Below are positions 35,156 to 44,677 of a DNA stretch of 64,000 bases, in pieces; positions within the stretch are counted from its first letter, which is position 1; every line of letters begins with the position of its first letter. The notes below the pieces were generated by a model. The model was not told the DNA's origin and made no database searches. It saw only the letters and a list, made by a program, of their open reading frames with translations. Location: contig JBCDJJ010000002.1 in NCBI GenBank assembly GCA_038747915.1, forward strand, positions 20,990 to 84,989. Reading direction: 5' to 3'. This stretch comes from JBCDAP01 sp038747915 (GTDB taxonomy: Bacteria > Planctomycetota > Phycisphaerae > Phycisphaerales > UBA1924). Made by a program: the position numbers and the translations under genes.

Positions 35156-37579
35156 ATGCCGCTGCGACACCCGCGATCCGCATCTCTGCTGCTCGGCGCA
35201 CTCTTGGCCGCGCTCGCGCTCCTCTGGACACCGCACGCGTTCGCGCAGGGTGCACCCAACCTCTCGGCACTGGTCGATCCGATCAATGACGCCGGCGACG
35301 ATGCCGAGGAATCGGCATCCTTCCTGAGCGTCCGAGTTGATAGCGAGCTCAACGTCGACCTGTTCGCGACAAATGCCGACCTGCTCGAGGTGCTTCAGCA
35401 GCTCGCGGTGCAGTCGAGGCGGAATATCGTCCCCGAGAGTTCCGTGCAAGGCCGCGTGACAGCGAACCTCTCGGGCGTGCCGCTCCTGCGGGCCGTGGAT
35501 GTCGTTCTTGCGGCGACGGGGTACATCGCTCAGGAGCGCGACGGGTTCATCTTTGTGACGCGCGATGCCGCTGCGGGCGTGCTCGAGCTGAGCGTTTCCG
35601 AGTACCTCACGGTGGATCTCACCGCGAACGCGGCGGAGTTGCTCGATGTGTTGCAGCGGCTTGCGCTCGAGTCGAACCGCAACATCGTCCCAAGCCCCGG
35701 CGTGATGGGCCAGGTGACGGCGAATGTGCGCGATGCGCCGTTTTACGATGCGCTCGAGGCCGTGCTCCACGCCAACGGCTTCGGGTACATCGAGCGCGGC
35801 GATTTCATCTTCGTGTACCCCTACCAGGAACTCCAGGCGATCGGCCGCGTGGCGAACCGGCCCGACACGCGCGTGGTGAAGCTCGACTACATGCTCGCGG
35901 AGGATGCGATCCGCTTCGCGACCCCTCTGCTCTCACCCGAGGGCCGCGTGGAGGCGACGATCGACCCGGTGGAGGCGACGGGCGACACCTCATCGACCCT
36001 AGGTGGCTCGGAAAGCGGCGACATCGACGATCCGGTGTACGCGCCCGACGAGAACCGCTACTCGCTCGCGAACGCGGTGGTGATCTACGACTACCCAGAC
36101 TTCGCCGACGAGGTCGAGGAACTGCTCCGATCCCTCGACACCTCGCCGGCGCAGGTCCTCATCGAAGCCACGGTGCTCCAGACGACGCTCGACGAAGCCA
36201 ACGCCTTCGGGGTCGACTTCGCCTTCCTGCCCGATGTGCAGCTCACCGACTTCTTCGGCTTCGGTAGCATCTTCAACCCCATCGGCTTCGATAGCGAGGA
36301 TCCGGCGTCGGATACCGCGCCAGCGGCCCCTGCCCCCCAAAACCGCTCGTTCACCACGGTGACAGCGGGCAACACCGGCGGCGGCGAGGCGACCGTCCGC
36401 GCCGGCATCATGATCGAGGATGAGATCGGGATCTTCATCCGCGCGCTCGATCGCGTGTCGGACGTCTCGCTGCTCTCCAACCCCAAGGTCATGACACTCA
36501 ACCGCCAGCGGGCTCGCATCTTCGTGGGCGCGCGCGTGGGGTACACAACCTCCTCCCAGTCGGGGGGCGACCTCTTCGGCAACACCGTCGAGATCCAGTT
36601 CATCAACGAGGGCATCGAGCTTGACTTCCGCCCGTTCATCCAGGAGGACGACACCGTCCGTCTCGAACTCTCGCCGCGCATCTCCGATGTGACGTTCACG
36701 CAGCAGTCGAGCGCGACCGGGCTGATCGACGTGCCGACGCAGGCCTTGCAGATCGTTTCCACACACGTGACGGTGCCCAAGGGAACGACCGCGGTGCTCG
36801 GCGGCCTGTTCACCGAGGACACCACGGTCTCGCGGCAGCAGGTGCCGATCTTGGGCGACATGCCGCTCGTCGGCGGTGCCTTCCGCGGGCACGACGACAT
36901 GACCATGCGGAGCGAGATCATCTTCCTGATCAAGCCCACGATTATGAGCGAAGCACAGCAGGTGCGGGTGGGCGACGAGGCCGAGGCAACCGTGGATGCC
37001 GTCCGCGTGGGCACGCGGCAAGGACTGTTGTTCTGGTCGAAGGAGCAGCAGACCAGCCGACTCAATGTCGAGGCGGAACGCCTCGCCGCCGAAGGCAAGG
37101 TCGAAGAGGCGTTGTGGGCCCTCCGCCGATCGCTCGAGCTCAAGCCGAATCAGCCCGACGCGGTCCGCCTACGCGAGGAACTGATCAACGAGCCGAACTG
37201 GTGGCCCAGCCGGTCGATGCTCGACCGCATCGCGCGAGCGCACGTCGACGCGATGCTGAGCGAGCAGGGGCGGCAGGCCAACGCGGACGAGTGGGACGCC
37301 CAGCGGGAACGCGCCGCGGCCCGGCTGCTGTTCGAGGAGGCCGAGTACCTCGAACTTCGGATGCACCCGCTGTTCAATCTGGTCCCCGTGCTCCCGCCGC
37401 TCGCTGAAGGCGAGGGCGGCGAGGACGAAGGTGATGCCGAGGGCGGAGAGGGTGAAGACGCCGGTGCATCGCAGCCGTCCGGCACGACCTCGGACTCGAA
37501 CTCGGAGGATGCTCCAGAGCTTCCCGACCTTCCAGAGACCCCGGACATCCCTGAGATCCCCGGGCTCCCCACGCCATGA
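35156..37579 (+). CDS. Secretin with tandem N-terminal domains and TPR-like tail
   Basis: An 807-aa outer-membrane channel protein. ATG 35156 gives a signal peptide (SLLLGALLAALALLWTPHAFAQ) and follows GGGGAGG. Two similar STN-like domains come next (near 65-140 and 145-225: LLEVLQQLAVQSRRNIVPES and LLDVLQRLALESNRNIVPSP). Then come a NolW-like segment and the secretin core with SNPKVMTLNRQRARIFVG, VPKGTTAVLGGLFTED and VPILGDMPLVGGAFRG. After the core are about 170 more residues, including a TPR-like helix pair (AERLAAEGKVEEALWALRRS), and an acidic Pro-rich end. It is more PilQ/PulD-like than the short CpaC secretins, but its place in the Tad locus makes it the likely pilus channel. It overlaps the next gene by 4 bp. 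Confidence 0.88.
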   Translation: MPLRHPRSASLLLGALLAALALLWTPHAFAQGAPNLSALVDPINDAGDDAEESASFLSVRVDSELNVDLFATNADLLEVLQQLAVQSRRNIVPESSVQGRVTANLSGVPLLRAVDVVLAATGYIAQERDGFIFVTRDAAAGVLELSVSEYLTVDLTANAAELLDVLQRLALESNRNIVPSPGVMGQVTANVRDAPFYDALEAVLHANGFGYIERGDFIFVYPYQELQAIGRVANRPDTRVVKLDYMLAEDAIRFATPLLSPEGRVEATIDPVEATGDTSSTLGGSESGDIDDPVYAPDENRYSLANAVVIYDYPDFADEVEELLRSLDTSPAQVLIEATVLQTTLDEANAFGVDFAFLPDVQLTDFFGFGSIFNPIGFDSEDPASDTAPAAPAPQNRSFTTVTAGNTGGGEATVRAGIMIEDEIGIFIRALDRVSDVSLLSNPKVMTLNRQRARIFVGARVGYTTSSQSGGDLFGNTVEIQFINEGIELDFRPFIQEDDTVRLELSPRISDVTFTQQSSATGLIDVPTQALQIVSTHVTVPKGTTAVLGGLFTEDTTVSRQQVPILGDMPLVGGAFRGHDDMTMRSEIIFLIKPTIMSEAQQVRVGDEAEATVDAVRVGTRQGLLFWSKEQQTSRLNVEAERLAAEGKVEEALWALRRSLELKPNQPDAVRLREELINEPNWWPSRSMLDRIARAHVDAMLSEQGRQANADEWDAQRERAAARLLFEEAEYLELRMHPLFNLVPVLPPLAEGEGGEDEGDAEGGEGEDAGASQPSGTTSDSNSEDAPELPDLPETPDIPEIPGLPTP

Positions 37580-38823
37580 GGATCGTCACGTCCATCTCGC
37601 TCGCGTGCGGCCTCGTGGTCGCGCTCGCGGGGTGCCAAGCCGGGCACGGCGAGTACACGACCGAGGCGCGCGACAACGCGATCGACCGGTTGAACGCGCT
37701 CAAGTCGGGCACCTCGTGGGAGATGGGCTCGACCGAACTCCGAGCGGGCAACGTCGACCGGGCGTACGACCATGCTGTGGAGTCGCTCTCGCTCACGCCT
37801 GAGAACCCACAGGGGCACCTGCTGCTTGCGCGTGTGCAGATCGAACGGGGCGAATTCGATGGAGCGATGAGCTCGCTCGACCGGGCGCTCGAGCTCGATC
37901 CTGGGCTCGCTGAGCCGCACTACTACCGAGGGGTCGTGCTGGAACGGTTTGGGCAGCCGCGTGCCGCGGTCGCGTCGTTCCAGCGGGCCCTCGAGCTCGA
38001 CCCGACCGAGGTGCAGTACCTGCTGGCCGCGGTCGAGATGATGATCGAGGCAGGCGATCTCGGCGGTGCCACCGACCTACTCGCCGAGCACGAGTTCCGC
38101 TTCCGCTTCTCTCCCGCGATCCGCCAGACCGCGGGCCACATCGCCATGATGCGGGGAGATGTCGAAAAGGCCGCCGCGGAGTTCCGCGAGGCGTCGCTCC
38201 TGGCACCCGATGATCACGCGGTGCTCGAGGACCTCGCTCGAGCACGGATCAAGCTCGGGCAGTACGCCGAGGCCGAGCGCTCGCTCGAGCGGCTGTTCAT
38301 CGACTACGCGCCGATCGGAACCGATGCCAGCGAAGCCGAGGCGGCAGCGGAGCGGGCGGATCTGCTGCACATGCACGCGCGGTGTCTCATCGAGCTCGAC
38401 CGCCCGCTTGACGCGCGGCAGATTCTGCACGAGCTGACGCGCTCGCCCGGCGGCGAGAACGATGTCGAGGCGTGGGTCCACCTTGGCACCGTCTCGATCA
38501 TTCTTGAAGACCCGAGGGGACTCCGACGGGCGGCCCAGCGGCTGATCGCGATCGCGCCGCAGCGGTACGAGGGCTATTACTTGCTCGCGCTGTGGCAGCA
38601 GGCCAACGACGGCCCGCGGGCGGCACTCGCGGTGCTCGACAAAGCCGTCCCGCGCGCCGAGGTGGTTGGCAATGCCCAGCCGGCGAACCTGCAAGCGGTG
38701 CTGTACGCCCAGCTCGGTGAGTCCGCCCGTGCCGCGGAGGCGGCTGCAGCGGCCTTGCGTGCCGATCCGACCGACGCGCGGGCACGTGCGCTGCACGATG
38801 CGCTGACCACCGCGACCAACTGA
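37576..38823 (+). CDS. TPR lipoprotein, TadD-like
   Basis: A 415-aa protein with a lipoprotein signal (lipobox LAGC, Cys20), so it is probably anchored to the outer membrane. Several tetratricopeptide repeats follow, such as GNVDRAYDHAVESLSLTPEN, GEFDGAMSSLDRALELDPG and GQPRAAVASFQRALELDPTE, and further helical pairs run to the end. TadD-type TPR lipoproteins help place or assemble the Tad secretin, which fits its ATGA overlap with the secretin gene. Confidence 0.82.
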   Translation: MRIVTSISLACGLVVALAGCQAGHGEYTTEARDNAIDRLNALKSGTSWEMGSTELRAGNVDRAYDHAVESLSLTPENPQGHLLLARVQIERGEFDGAMSSLDRALELDPGLAEPHYYRGVVLERFGQPRAAVASFQRALELDPTEVQYLLAAVEMMIEAGDLGGATDLLAEHEFRFRFSPAIRQTAGHIAMMRGDVEKAAAEFREASLLAPDDHAVLEDLARARIKLGQYAEAERSLERLFIDYAPIGTDASEAEAAAERADLLHMHARCLIELDRPLDARQILHELTRSPGGENDVEAWVHLGTVSIILEDPRGLRRAAQRLIAIAPQRYEGYYLLALWQQANDGPRAALAVLDKAVPRAEVVGNAQPANLQAVLYAQLGESARAAEAAAAALRADPTDARARALHDALTTATN

Positions 38824-38842
38824 GTTTCACGCGGGTCGAACC

Positions 38843-39403
38843 ATGCCCGAGCCAGACGATCCCGCATCGCCCACCAACCCGTTTGGCCTCTTCGGCCTCG
38901 AGCCGAGTATCGATCTCGATCGGGCGGGCTTGGAGCGCGCGTGGCTCCGGTTGTCGGCGAAGCTTCATCCCGATCGTGTGAGCGAGTCGGAACGCGAGGC
39001 CGCTCAGGCGCGCCTGGCGGTGCTCAACGATGCCAAAGCCGCGCTGGATGACGACGAGCGCCGGGCCAACCTCGTCCATGCGCACCTCGGTGGCCCTTCA
39101 GCGAGCGACGACAAGACGCTCCCCGAGGGTCTGCTCGAGCACACCCTCGCCGAACGGATGGCGATCGAGGACGCCGCGGCGAGCGGTAACACCGAAGAAA
39201 TCGCTCGTCTGCGCGAGGAGGTTGCGGAACGAGAACAGCGCCTCGGCGCCACGGTGAAGGCGCTCCTCGAGCGTGCCGCGGCACACGCCGACGGCGACGA
39301 CCACCGCACACGCGCCCTCGCCGAGGCTCGCGTGCAGCTCAACGCCTGGCGCTACCTCGGCCGCATGCGCGAGCGACTCGAGGGTGGCAGCGATTTGAAT
39401 TGA
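38843..39403 (+). CDS. hscB: Co-chaperone HscB-like J-domain protein
   Basis: A 186-aa protein. An N-terminal J domain carries the HPD motif (LSAKLHPDRV, about residues 37-46) in the HscB setting (FGLFGLEPSIDLD before it). The C-terminal part is a helical HscB-type bundle (LLEHTLAERMAIEDA ... LAEARVQLNAWRYLGRM). HscB delivers the Fe-S scaffold to HscA. Here it stands alone 19 bp after the TPR gene, without hscA or iscU nearby, so the assignment rests on domain order only. Confidence 0.82.
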   Translation: MPEPDDPASPTNPFGLFGLEPSIDLDRAGLERAWLRLSAKLHPDRVSESEREAAQARLAVLNDAKAALDDDERRANLVHAHLGGPSASDDKTLPEGLLEHTLAERMAIEDAAASGNTEEIARLREEVAEREQRLGATVKALLERAAAHADGDDHRTRALAEARVQLNAWRYLGRMRERLEGGSDLN

Positions 39404-39448
39404 ATCAACACTGACGATTTCAACGACTGAATCTGCTCGGCACCGCGG

Positions 39449-40141
39449 TCATCGCGAGCGTGGATCGAGTTCCTGCCATCGATCCGGCTGATGAACCGCC
39501 TTGATGAGCTGGAAGCGGAAGTCGTCCGCATCGATCTCAACCACACCGAAACGAGCGATATGCGGGTTTGTGAACTGGGTATCGAGCATCGCGTACCTAC
39601 ATGCCCGCAGGTGCTCGATCAACGCGATCAGGCAGACCTTGGAGGCGTCGGTGCCGTCCAGCGGGTGGCGTGAGCCGTCGACGAGCCTGGGCCTGGCACG
39701 GTGGAACTTGGACTCGGCGAAGAACGCCGCGCCGATGCTGACGCCGAACACTCCGCCGACGAGTGCGCGCTCGCCGGTGTCTCGGTGGGTCCGCCAGGCC
39801 TCGACCGAGTGGGCATGGCCGCGGGCGTGCAGCTCCTCGTACCACCCCACCATGATGTCAGCGATCCACGTGCGATCCTCGACGGTGCCGGACAGGATGC
39901 GTGGCGCGGCGCACCCACCGACGACCTCGGCGAAGGCCTGGTCGGTCGTGAGTTCGAATCGGTTGGCTCGGAGAGTGCGGGCGAGCGATCGGGGGATGTG
40001 GGGGACCGCGGGGTCATCGAGGGGGATCACACCACGGCGGGGCGGGTCGACGAGGTAGACCGAGCCCGTGCGGGTGTCGGCCATGGGGAAGGCCCCGCCC
40101 CGGTACGCGGCGAGCAGGATGTCGACAAGGTCGCGTTGCAT
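39449..40141 (-). CDS. aat: Leucyl/phenylalanyl-tRNA--protein transferase
   Basis: About 230 aa, the normal size of Aat. This enzyme adds Leu or Phe to N-terminal Arg or Lys of proteins and marks them for ClpS/ClpAP degradation. The family motifs are clear: YRGGAFPMAD near the N-terminus, GGVFGVSIGAAFFAESKF in the catalytic core and MLDTQFTNPHIARFG in the C-terminal half. ATG 40141 starts the conserved domain; an in-frame TTG 36 bp upstream is less likely. Its stop faces that of hscB across 45 bp. Confidence 0.93.
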   Translation of the reverse strand: MQRDLVDILLAAYRGGAFPMADTRTGSVYLVDPPRRGVIPLDDPAVPHIPRSLARTLRANRFELTTDQAFAEVVGGCAAPRILSGTVEDRTWIADIMVGWYEELHARGHAHSVEAWRTHRDTGERALVGGVFGVSIGAAFFAESKFHRARPRLVDGSRHPLDGTDASKVCLIALIEHLRACRYAMLDTQFTNPHIARFGVVEIDADDFRFQLIKAVHQPDRWQELDPRSR

Positions 40142-40281
40142 CGTGCCGTCGGGATTCGTCGAAGAGGGGGATATCAAAGACGATACGAGGAGTTGCGGAC
40201 GACTTGGGGGAACGGGCTACACTTTCCTCTTGGTTCAGGCACGCCGGGCGAGTCGACCGCGTGCCGTATGGAGTTCATCAC

Positions 40282-40354
40282 GGGGACTTAGCTCAGTCGG
40301 TAGAGCATCGGCCTTTTAAGCCGCTGGTCCAGGGTTCGAGTCCCTGAGTCCCCA
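40282..40354 (+). tRNA. tRNA-Lys (anticodon TTT)
   Basis: A 73-nt cloverleaf. Acceptor GGGGACT pairs with AGTCCCC, with discriminator A. D stem is GCTC/GAGC, the anticodon loop is CTTTTAA with TTT, and T stem CAGGG/CCCTG has loop TTCGAGT. The base of the anticodon stem (27-43) is a T-C mismatch. CCA is not encoded. A TACACT box in the preceding 60 bp may be the -10 element. Confidence 0.96.
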
Positions 40355-40389
40355 CTGCGGAGCGAGGGCCCGAGGAGCGCCATCAGGTC

Positions 40390-43300
40390 ATGTCGAGCAC
40401 ATGTGTGCACGCAAATTGGAGCGGTGGGCGTCTGCACCTGTGGTGCGAGGCGATCGGCGGGCCCAACGCGGGCGGCGCGGGGCTCCACCCGCACACCCTT
40501 CCGCCCGAGGGCGCCACCAACACGATCGCCCGTCTGGCAGGCGAGCCGGTACAGGGTGAGCCGGGGTCGATCACCCTGCTGCTCCCCACGCACGACGGTG
40601 AACCTTTGCTAAGTCCGCGGCTGGCGCACCTGAGCGGCGGGGCGGGGTACCTGCCGAGCGAGGGCAGCGTGATGCTCGCGGAGTGGCGGGTTGGCACGTG
40701 GTCGGTCCTCGACACCAGGGCGGAGGGGGCGCTCGAACTCATCGACCGCGGGCTGAGCGAGCAGGATGTGATCGAGGGTCCGTCGCACGACCTGATCGCC
40801 GGGGCCGGGCTGGTGTTCTTCGTGCAGGCGGCGCGGTTCGCGCGGTCGCTCGTAGCCGAGCAGCGGTTCGTGCCGGCGATGCTTCAGCGGGCGGGCGAGC
40901 CGCTGCGGGCGCTGTGGCAGCCGTGGCTGAGCGACGATGCCACGGAGGAGCGCCTGAGCATGCTGCTCGGTGCGATGCCCACGGTCGCGCGGGCTGTGGT
41001 GGACGAGTGCGAGCACGACGGCGTGCAAGTGCTGCAGGACTTCCTGCTCGCGAGCGTGGATGCGGCGTGCCGACGGACGCTGCGTGACCAGGTCATGGGC
41101 GACGCGATCGACGGCCGCGACCCGATGAGCGACCCGCACGTCTCCTGGCTGACCGGGCTGCTCGATGGCCAGAGCCAGGTCACCGCTCGGGGCACCGATG
41201 TACCCGAGCTTGTGAAGCGGGTGCGACGGTGGGTCGGCGGGCTGGAAGACCGCGGCGTCTCGAGCGAGTGGCAACTGATGCTCCACGTGAATGAGCCCCT
41301 CGCGGTCGGGGATCTGGGAGATCTGCAAGCGCCCGGCGAAGACGTGAAGTGGTCGATCTCGGTTCATCTGCGCTCGAAGGAGCGCGATGGGCTGATCATC
41401 GATGCCGAGGACATCTGGGCGATGGGCGGTCAGACGCTGACCGTCGAGGGGCTCCGGCTCGAGGATCCTGGCGAGCTGATCCTGGCGGAACTGGGTCGTG
41501 CCGCACGGGTGTACCCGGTGCTCGAGCGGATGCTGACCACGCACGAGCCGATCAGCCTGGAACTCAGCACAAACAAGGCGTACGAGTTTCTGCGCGAGTA
41601 CCGGCCGCTGCTAAGCGAGCAGGGGTTCTGGATCAGTGCGCCAGAATGGTGGGAGACGCCGAGCGCTCGTCTCGGTGCGCGTCTGATCATCGATCCACTC
41701 GAAGCAGCCGAGGGCGAGGTCGATGAGGCGGGCGCCTCGGTGGCGTCGCTCGGGGATGCCAAGCTTGGTCTCTCGGCGCTCGTGAGCTACCAGTGGCGGA
41801 TCGCCGTGGGCGACACCTCGCTCACGCTCAAGGAGTTCGAGCAGCTGGCGAAACAGAAGAGCCCGCTGGTGATGATCAACAACCGGTGGGTGGAGATCCG
41901 GCCGCAGGATGTGAAAGCAGCGATGAGCTTCATCGGGGAGAACCCCGGCGGGGAGATGCGTGTCGGGGAGGCGCTGCGGCTCGCGTTCGCATCTGGGTTG
42001 GACGAGACGGGCGTGCCGGTGCTCGGCGTGGATGCGTCCGGGTGGCTGGCGGGGCTGTTGGAGCGGGCCGAGGGCGAGGGCAAGATGCCGCTGATCGCCG
42101 AGCCCGAGGGCTTCTTCGCGACGCTCCGCCCGTATCAGCGGAAGGGTCTGTCATGGCTGGCGTTTCTCGATCGGCTCGGTCTCGGGCCGTGTCTTGCCGA
42201 CGACATGGGCCTTGGCAAGACGATTCAGTTGCTCGCGTTGCTCGTACACGAGCGCCGCATCGCGGAGGCGGGTGGCGAGGCGGTCGGGCCGACGCTCATC
42301 GTGGTGCCGATGTCGATCGTGGACAACTGGAAACGCGAGAGCGAGAAATTCGCGCCGAAGCTGCGAATCCTGGTGCATCACGGGGTTGATCGTCTCGACG
42401 GCGTCGATTTCACATCTGCGGTAGCGAGCAGCGACGTGGTGATCACCACCTACTCGCTTGCGCACCGCGACCGCGAGTTGCTCAGCAGCGTGATGTGGCA
42501 CCGTGTGGTGCTCGACGAGGCGCAGAACGTGAAGAACCCGCAGGCCAAGCAGAGCCAGGCCGTGCGCGCGCTGCAGGCCCCGCGGCGGATCGTGCTGACG
42601 GGCACGCCGCTCGAGAATCGCCTGAGCGAGCTGTGGTCGGTGATGGACTTCTGCAACCCGGGTCTGCTCGGCGGGCCGAGCGAGTTCCGCCGGGTGTTCG
42701 GCGTGCCGATCGAGCGGTACCACGATGCGCGGCGGAGCGAGCAGCTGCGCAACCTCGTCCGACCGTTCATCTTGAGACGCCTGAAGACCGACCCAGCGGT
42801 GATCAGCGATCTGCCCGAGAAGGTGGAGACGAAGGAGTTCTGCCGCCTGAGCACCGAGCAGGCCGAGCTGTACGAGAACACCGTCAAGGGCATGCTTCAA
42901 GAAGTGGAGCGGGCCGAGGGCATCCGCCGGCGCGGCATCGTGCTCACGACGCTCATCCGCCTCAAGCAGATCTGCAACCACCCGGCCCAGATGCTCAAAG
43001 ACGAGGAGCTTGCGCAGGCGGGCAAGGGCGGCGTGGTCCAGGCGTCGCGCTCGGGCAAGTGCTTGCGGTTGCTCGAGCTGCTCGACGAGGTGATGGCCTC
43101 GGGGGCACAGGCGTTGATCTTCACGCAGTTCCGGCAGATGGGCGAGCTGCTCTGCGCGATGCTGCGGCAGGAGCTCGATCGCGAGGTGCTGTTCTTGCAC
43201 GGCGGCACGCCTCAGCGGGCGCGTCAAGAAATGATCGATCGGTTCCAGCGGGGCGACGGCAAGGCGCCGCTCTTCGTGCTGTCGCTCAAGGCGGGCGGCG

Positions 43301-43596
43301 TGGGGCTCAACCTGACCGCAGCGAGCCATGTCTTCCATTTCGACCGGTGGTGGAACCCTGCGGTGGAGAACCAGGCCACCGACCGGGCGTTCCGGATCGG
43401 GCAGACCAAGACGGTGAACGTGCATAAGTTCATCGTGAGCGGCACGCTCGAAGACCGGATCGACCAGATGATCGAGAGCAAGGTCGCCCTCGCCGAGGAC
43501 ATCATCGGTTCGGGCGAAGCGTGGCTGACCGAGCTGGATGTGTCGCAGCTGCGTGATGTGTTGACATTGAGACCCGAGGCGGTCGCGCTCGCCTGA
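40390..43596 (+). CDS. SNF2/Swi2-family DEAD-like helicase
   Basis: A 1068-aa bacterial SNF2 ATPase of the RapA/HepA-like group that works with SWIM-type partners. The N-terminal about 550 residues include the SNF2-associated region (DWSGWL-like DASGWLAGLLERAEGE). The helicase core has LADDMGLGKTIQ (motif I), DEAQNVKN (motif II), TGTPLENRLSELWSVMDF (motif III), FLHGGTPQRARQEMIDRF, LKAGGVGLNLT and the Arg-rich TDRAFRIGQTKTVNVHK (motif VI). It should translocate on DNA and remodel protein-DNA complexes. GAGGAGCG lies upstream of ATG 40390. The SWIM-family gene follows 16 bp later. Confidence 0.92.
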   Translation: MSSTCVHANWSGGRLHLWCEAIGGPNAGGAGLHPHTLPPEGATNTIARLAGEPVQGEPGSITLLLPTHDGEPLLSPRLAHLSGGAGYLPSEGSVMLAEWRVGTWSVLDTRAEGALELIDRGLSEQDVIEGPSHDLIAGAGLVFFVQAARFARSLVAEQRFVPAMLQRAGEPLRALWQPWLSDDATEERLSMLLGAMPTVARAVVDECEHDGVQVLQDFLLASVDAACRRTLRDQVMGDAIDGRDPMSDPHVSWLTGLLDGQSQVTARGTDVPELVKRVRRWVGGLEDRGVSSEWQLMLHVNEPLAVGDLGDLQAPGEDVKWSISVHLRSKERDGLIIDAEDIWAMGGQTLTVEGLRLEDPGELILAELGRAARVYPVLERMLTTHEPISLELSTNKAYEFLREYRPLLSEQGFWISAPEWWETPSARLGARLIIDPLEAAEGEVDEAGASVASLGDAKLGLSALVSYQWRIAVGDTSLTLKEFEQLAKQKSPLVMINNRWVEIRPQDVKAAMSFIGENPGGEMRVGEALRLAFASGLDETGVPVLGVDASGWLAGLLERAEGEGKMPLIAEPEGFFATLRPYQRKGLSWLAFLDRLGLGPCLADDMGLGKTIQLLALLVHERRIAEAGGEAVGPTLIVVPMSIVDNWKRESEKFAPKLRILVHHGVDRLDGVDFTSAVASSDVVITTYSLAHRDRELLSSVMWHRVVLDEAQNVKNPQAKQSQAVRALQAPRRIVLTGTPLENRLSELWSVMDFCNPGLLGGPSEFRRVFGVPIERYHDARRSEQLRNLVRPFILRRLKTDPAVISDLPEKVETKEFCRLSTEQAELYENTVKGMLQEVERAEGIRRRGIVLTTLIRLKQICNHPAQMLKDEELAQAGKGGVVQASRSGKCLRLLELLDEVMASGAQALIFTQFRQMGELLCAMLRQELDREVLFLHGGTPQRARQEMIDRFQRGDGKAPLFVLSLKAGGVGLNLTAASHVFHFDRWWNPAVENQATDRAFRIGQTKTVNVHKFIVSGTLEDRIDQMIESKVALAEDIIGSGEAWLTELDVSQLRDVLTLRPEAVALA

Positions 43597-43612
43597 GCTG
43601 GAGAGTTGTTCC

Positions 43613-44677
43613 GTGGCGTTCGAACAGGGATTCCGAACACGTCCTCAGCGAGACGAGAACGCCCCGCGGCGGGTGCGCGGCGGCATCAAGTGCAAGGCCA
43701 AGCAGTGGCCGCCGGATGATCTGAGCTGGCTCGGTAAATCGTGGTTCAGCCTCTTCGAGCAGGGGGCACCCGGGGACGAGCTTCGCGAGGGCATCGACTA
43801 CGCGATGCGCGGGCAGACGCGCCGGATCGAGGTGCTGCCGGCGCGGGTGCTGGCCGCGGTGCAGGGTCACAAGAGTTCGCCCAACGACGTGGAGATCGAT
43901 ATCGAGCCGCTCCCGCACGAGATGTGGGAGAAGCTGATCGAGGCGCTCGTGGACGACCCGCCGATCGCGGCCCGACTCCTCGCGGGTGAGATGCCCCCGG
44001 GCGTGGATCAGGTATTCGCCGCGTGTGGCGCTTCACTCTTGCCGAGTTCACCAACATCGATCCGTGTGCGGCACTCGTACGCGGAGGCGAGCGGCATCAA
44101 CCGGTACGCGGTGTGCGCCGCAGCCCTTGTGACCGAGATGCTCGACCACGAGCCCCTCCTGGCGTTCACGATTCAGGGGATGCCCGCCGAGGAGTTAGTC
44201 GAGCGGCTTCGTCAGCGTCGCAGCGCGACGAGCGCCGGCGGCCGGGTGGCACAGCTCTTCGGACTCGGCCGGCCCGATGCGGCCCGGGCACAGGAACCGC
44301 TCGAAGCGGCCGCGGACACGTTCTGGGATGTGGGCGAGCAGCTCGAGCACCTCGATACGGCGCCGCGCCGGCCGGAGGTGCCGCACGCGCTCCTGCGACG
44401 CCTCGGTCCGAGCCCGTTCGCCGACAGCAAGTTCCCGCTCGTCGGCCTGCTGGCCACGTGCTACGACATGATCAGCGAGCGGGCGCTGAACGGGCCGAGC
44501 CCCGAGCCAGCCCACGACCCCGCGGAACCGGACCCGCGGGGCCCGAGCGAAGAGGCGGACGCCGCTTCCCCACCGGCCGACACCACGGCCAAATCGGCCG
44601 CCGAGGTCACCGCGGCCCGGATCGCTGCCCGCAAGGCCGCAAAGCCCAAGGCGAAGGCCCGTAAGTCTGGGACGTAG
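43613..44677 (+). CDS. SWIM-family protein with lost zinc ligands
   Basis: A 354-aa protein with the N-terminal body of SWIM zinc-finger proteins that pair with SNF2 helicases (YAMRGQTRRIEVLPARVLAA, then IAARLLAGEMPPGVDQVFAACGASLLP). At residues 150-170, where the family has the CxC ... CxH finger, this sequence reads RVRHSYAEAS and INRYAVCAAA, so all four ligands appear to be replaced. The downstream family segment LLAFTIQGMPAEELVERLR is kept. The C-terminus is low-complexity, rich in Ala, Lys and Pro. It is probably still a partner of the upstream SNF2 protein, but without zinc at this site. Confidence 0.75.
   Translation: MAFEQGFRTRPQRDENAPRRVRGGIKCKAKQWPPDDLSWLGKSWFSLFEQGAPGDELREGIDYAMRGQTRRIEVLPARVLAAVQGHKSSPNDVEIDIEPLPHEMWEKLIEALVDDPPIAARLLAGEMPPGVDQVFAACGASLLPSSPTSIRVRHSYAEASGINRYAVCAAALVTEMLDHEPLLAFTIQGMPAEELVERLRQRRSATSAGGRVAQLFGLGRPDAARAQEPLEAAADTFWDVGEQLEHLDTAPRRPEVPHALLRRLGPSPFADSKFPLVGLLATCYDMISERALNGPSPEPAHDPAEPDPRGPSEEADAASPPADTTAKSAAEVTAARIAARKAAKPKAKARKSGT

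Noticed and set aside
40282..40390. tRNA-Lys as an integration site for a mobile island
   Set aside because: No integrase, no repeat of the tRNA 3' end was noticed downstream, and the flanking genes are ordinary.
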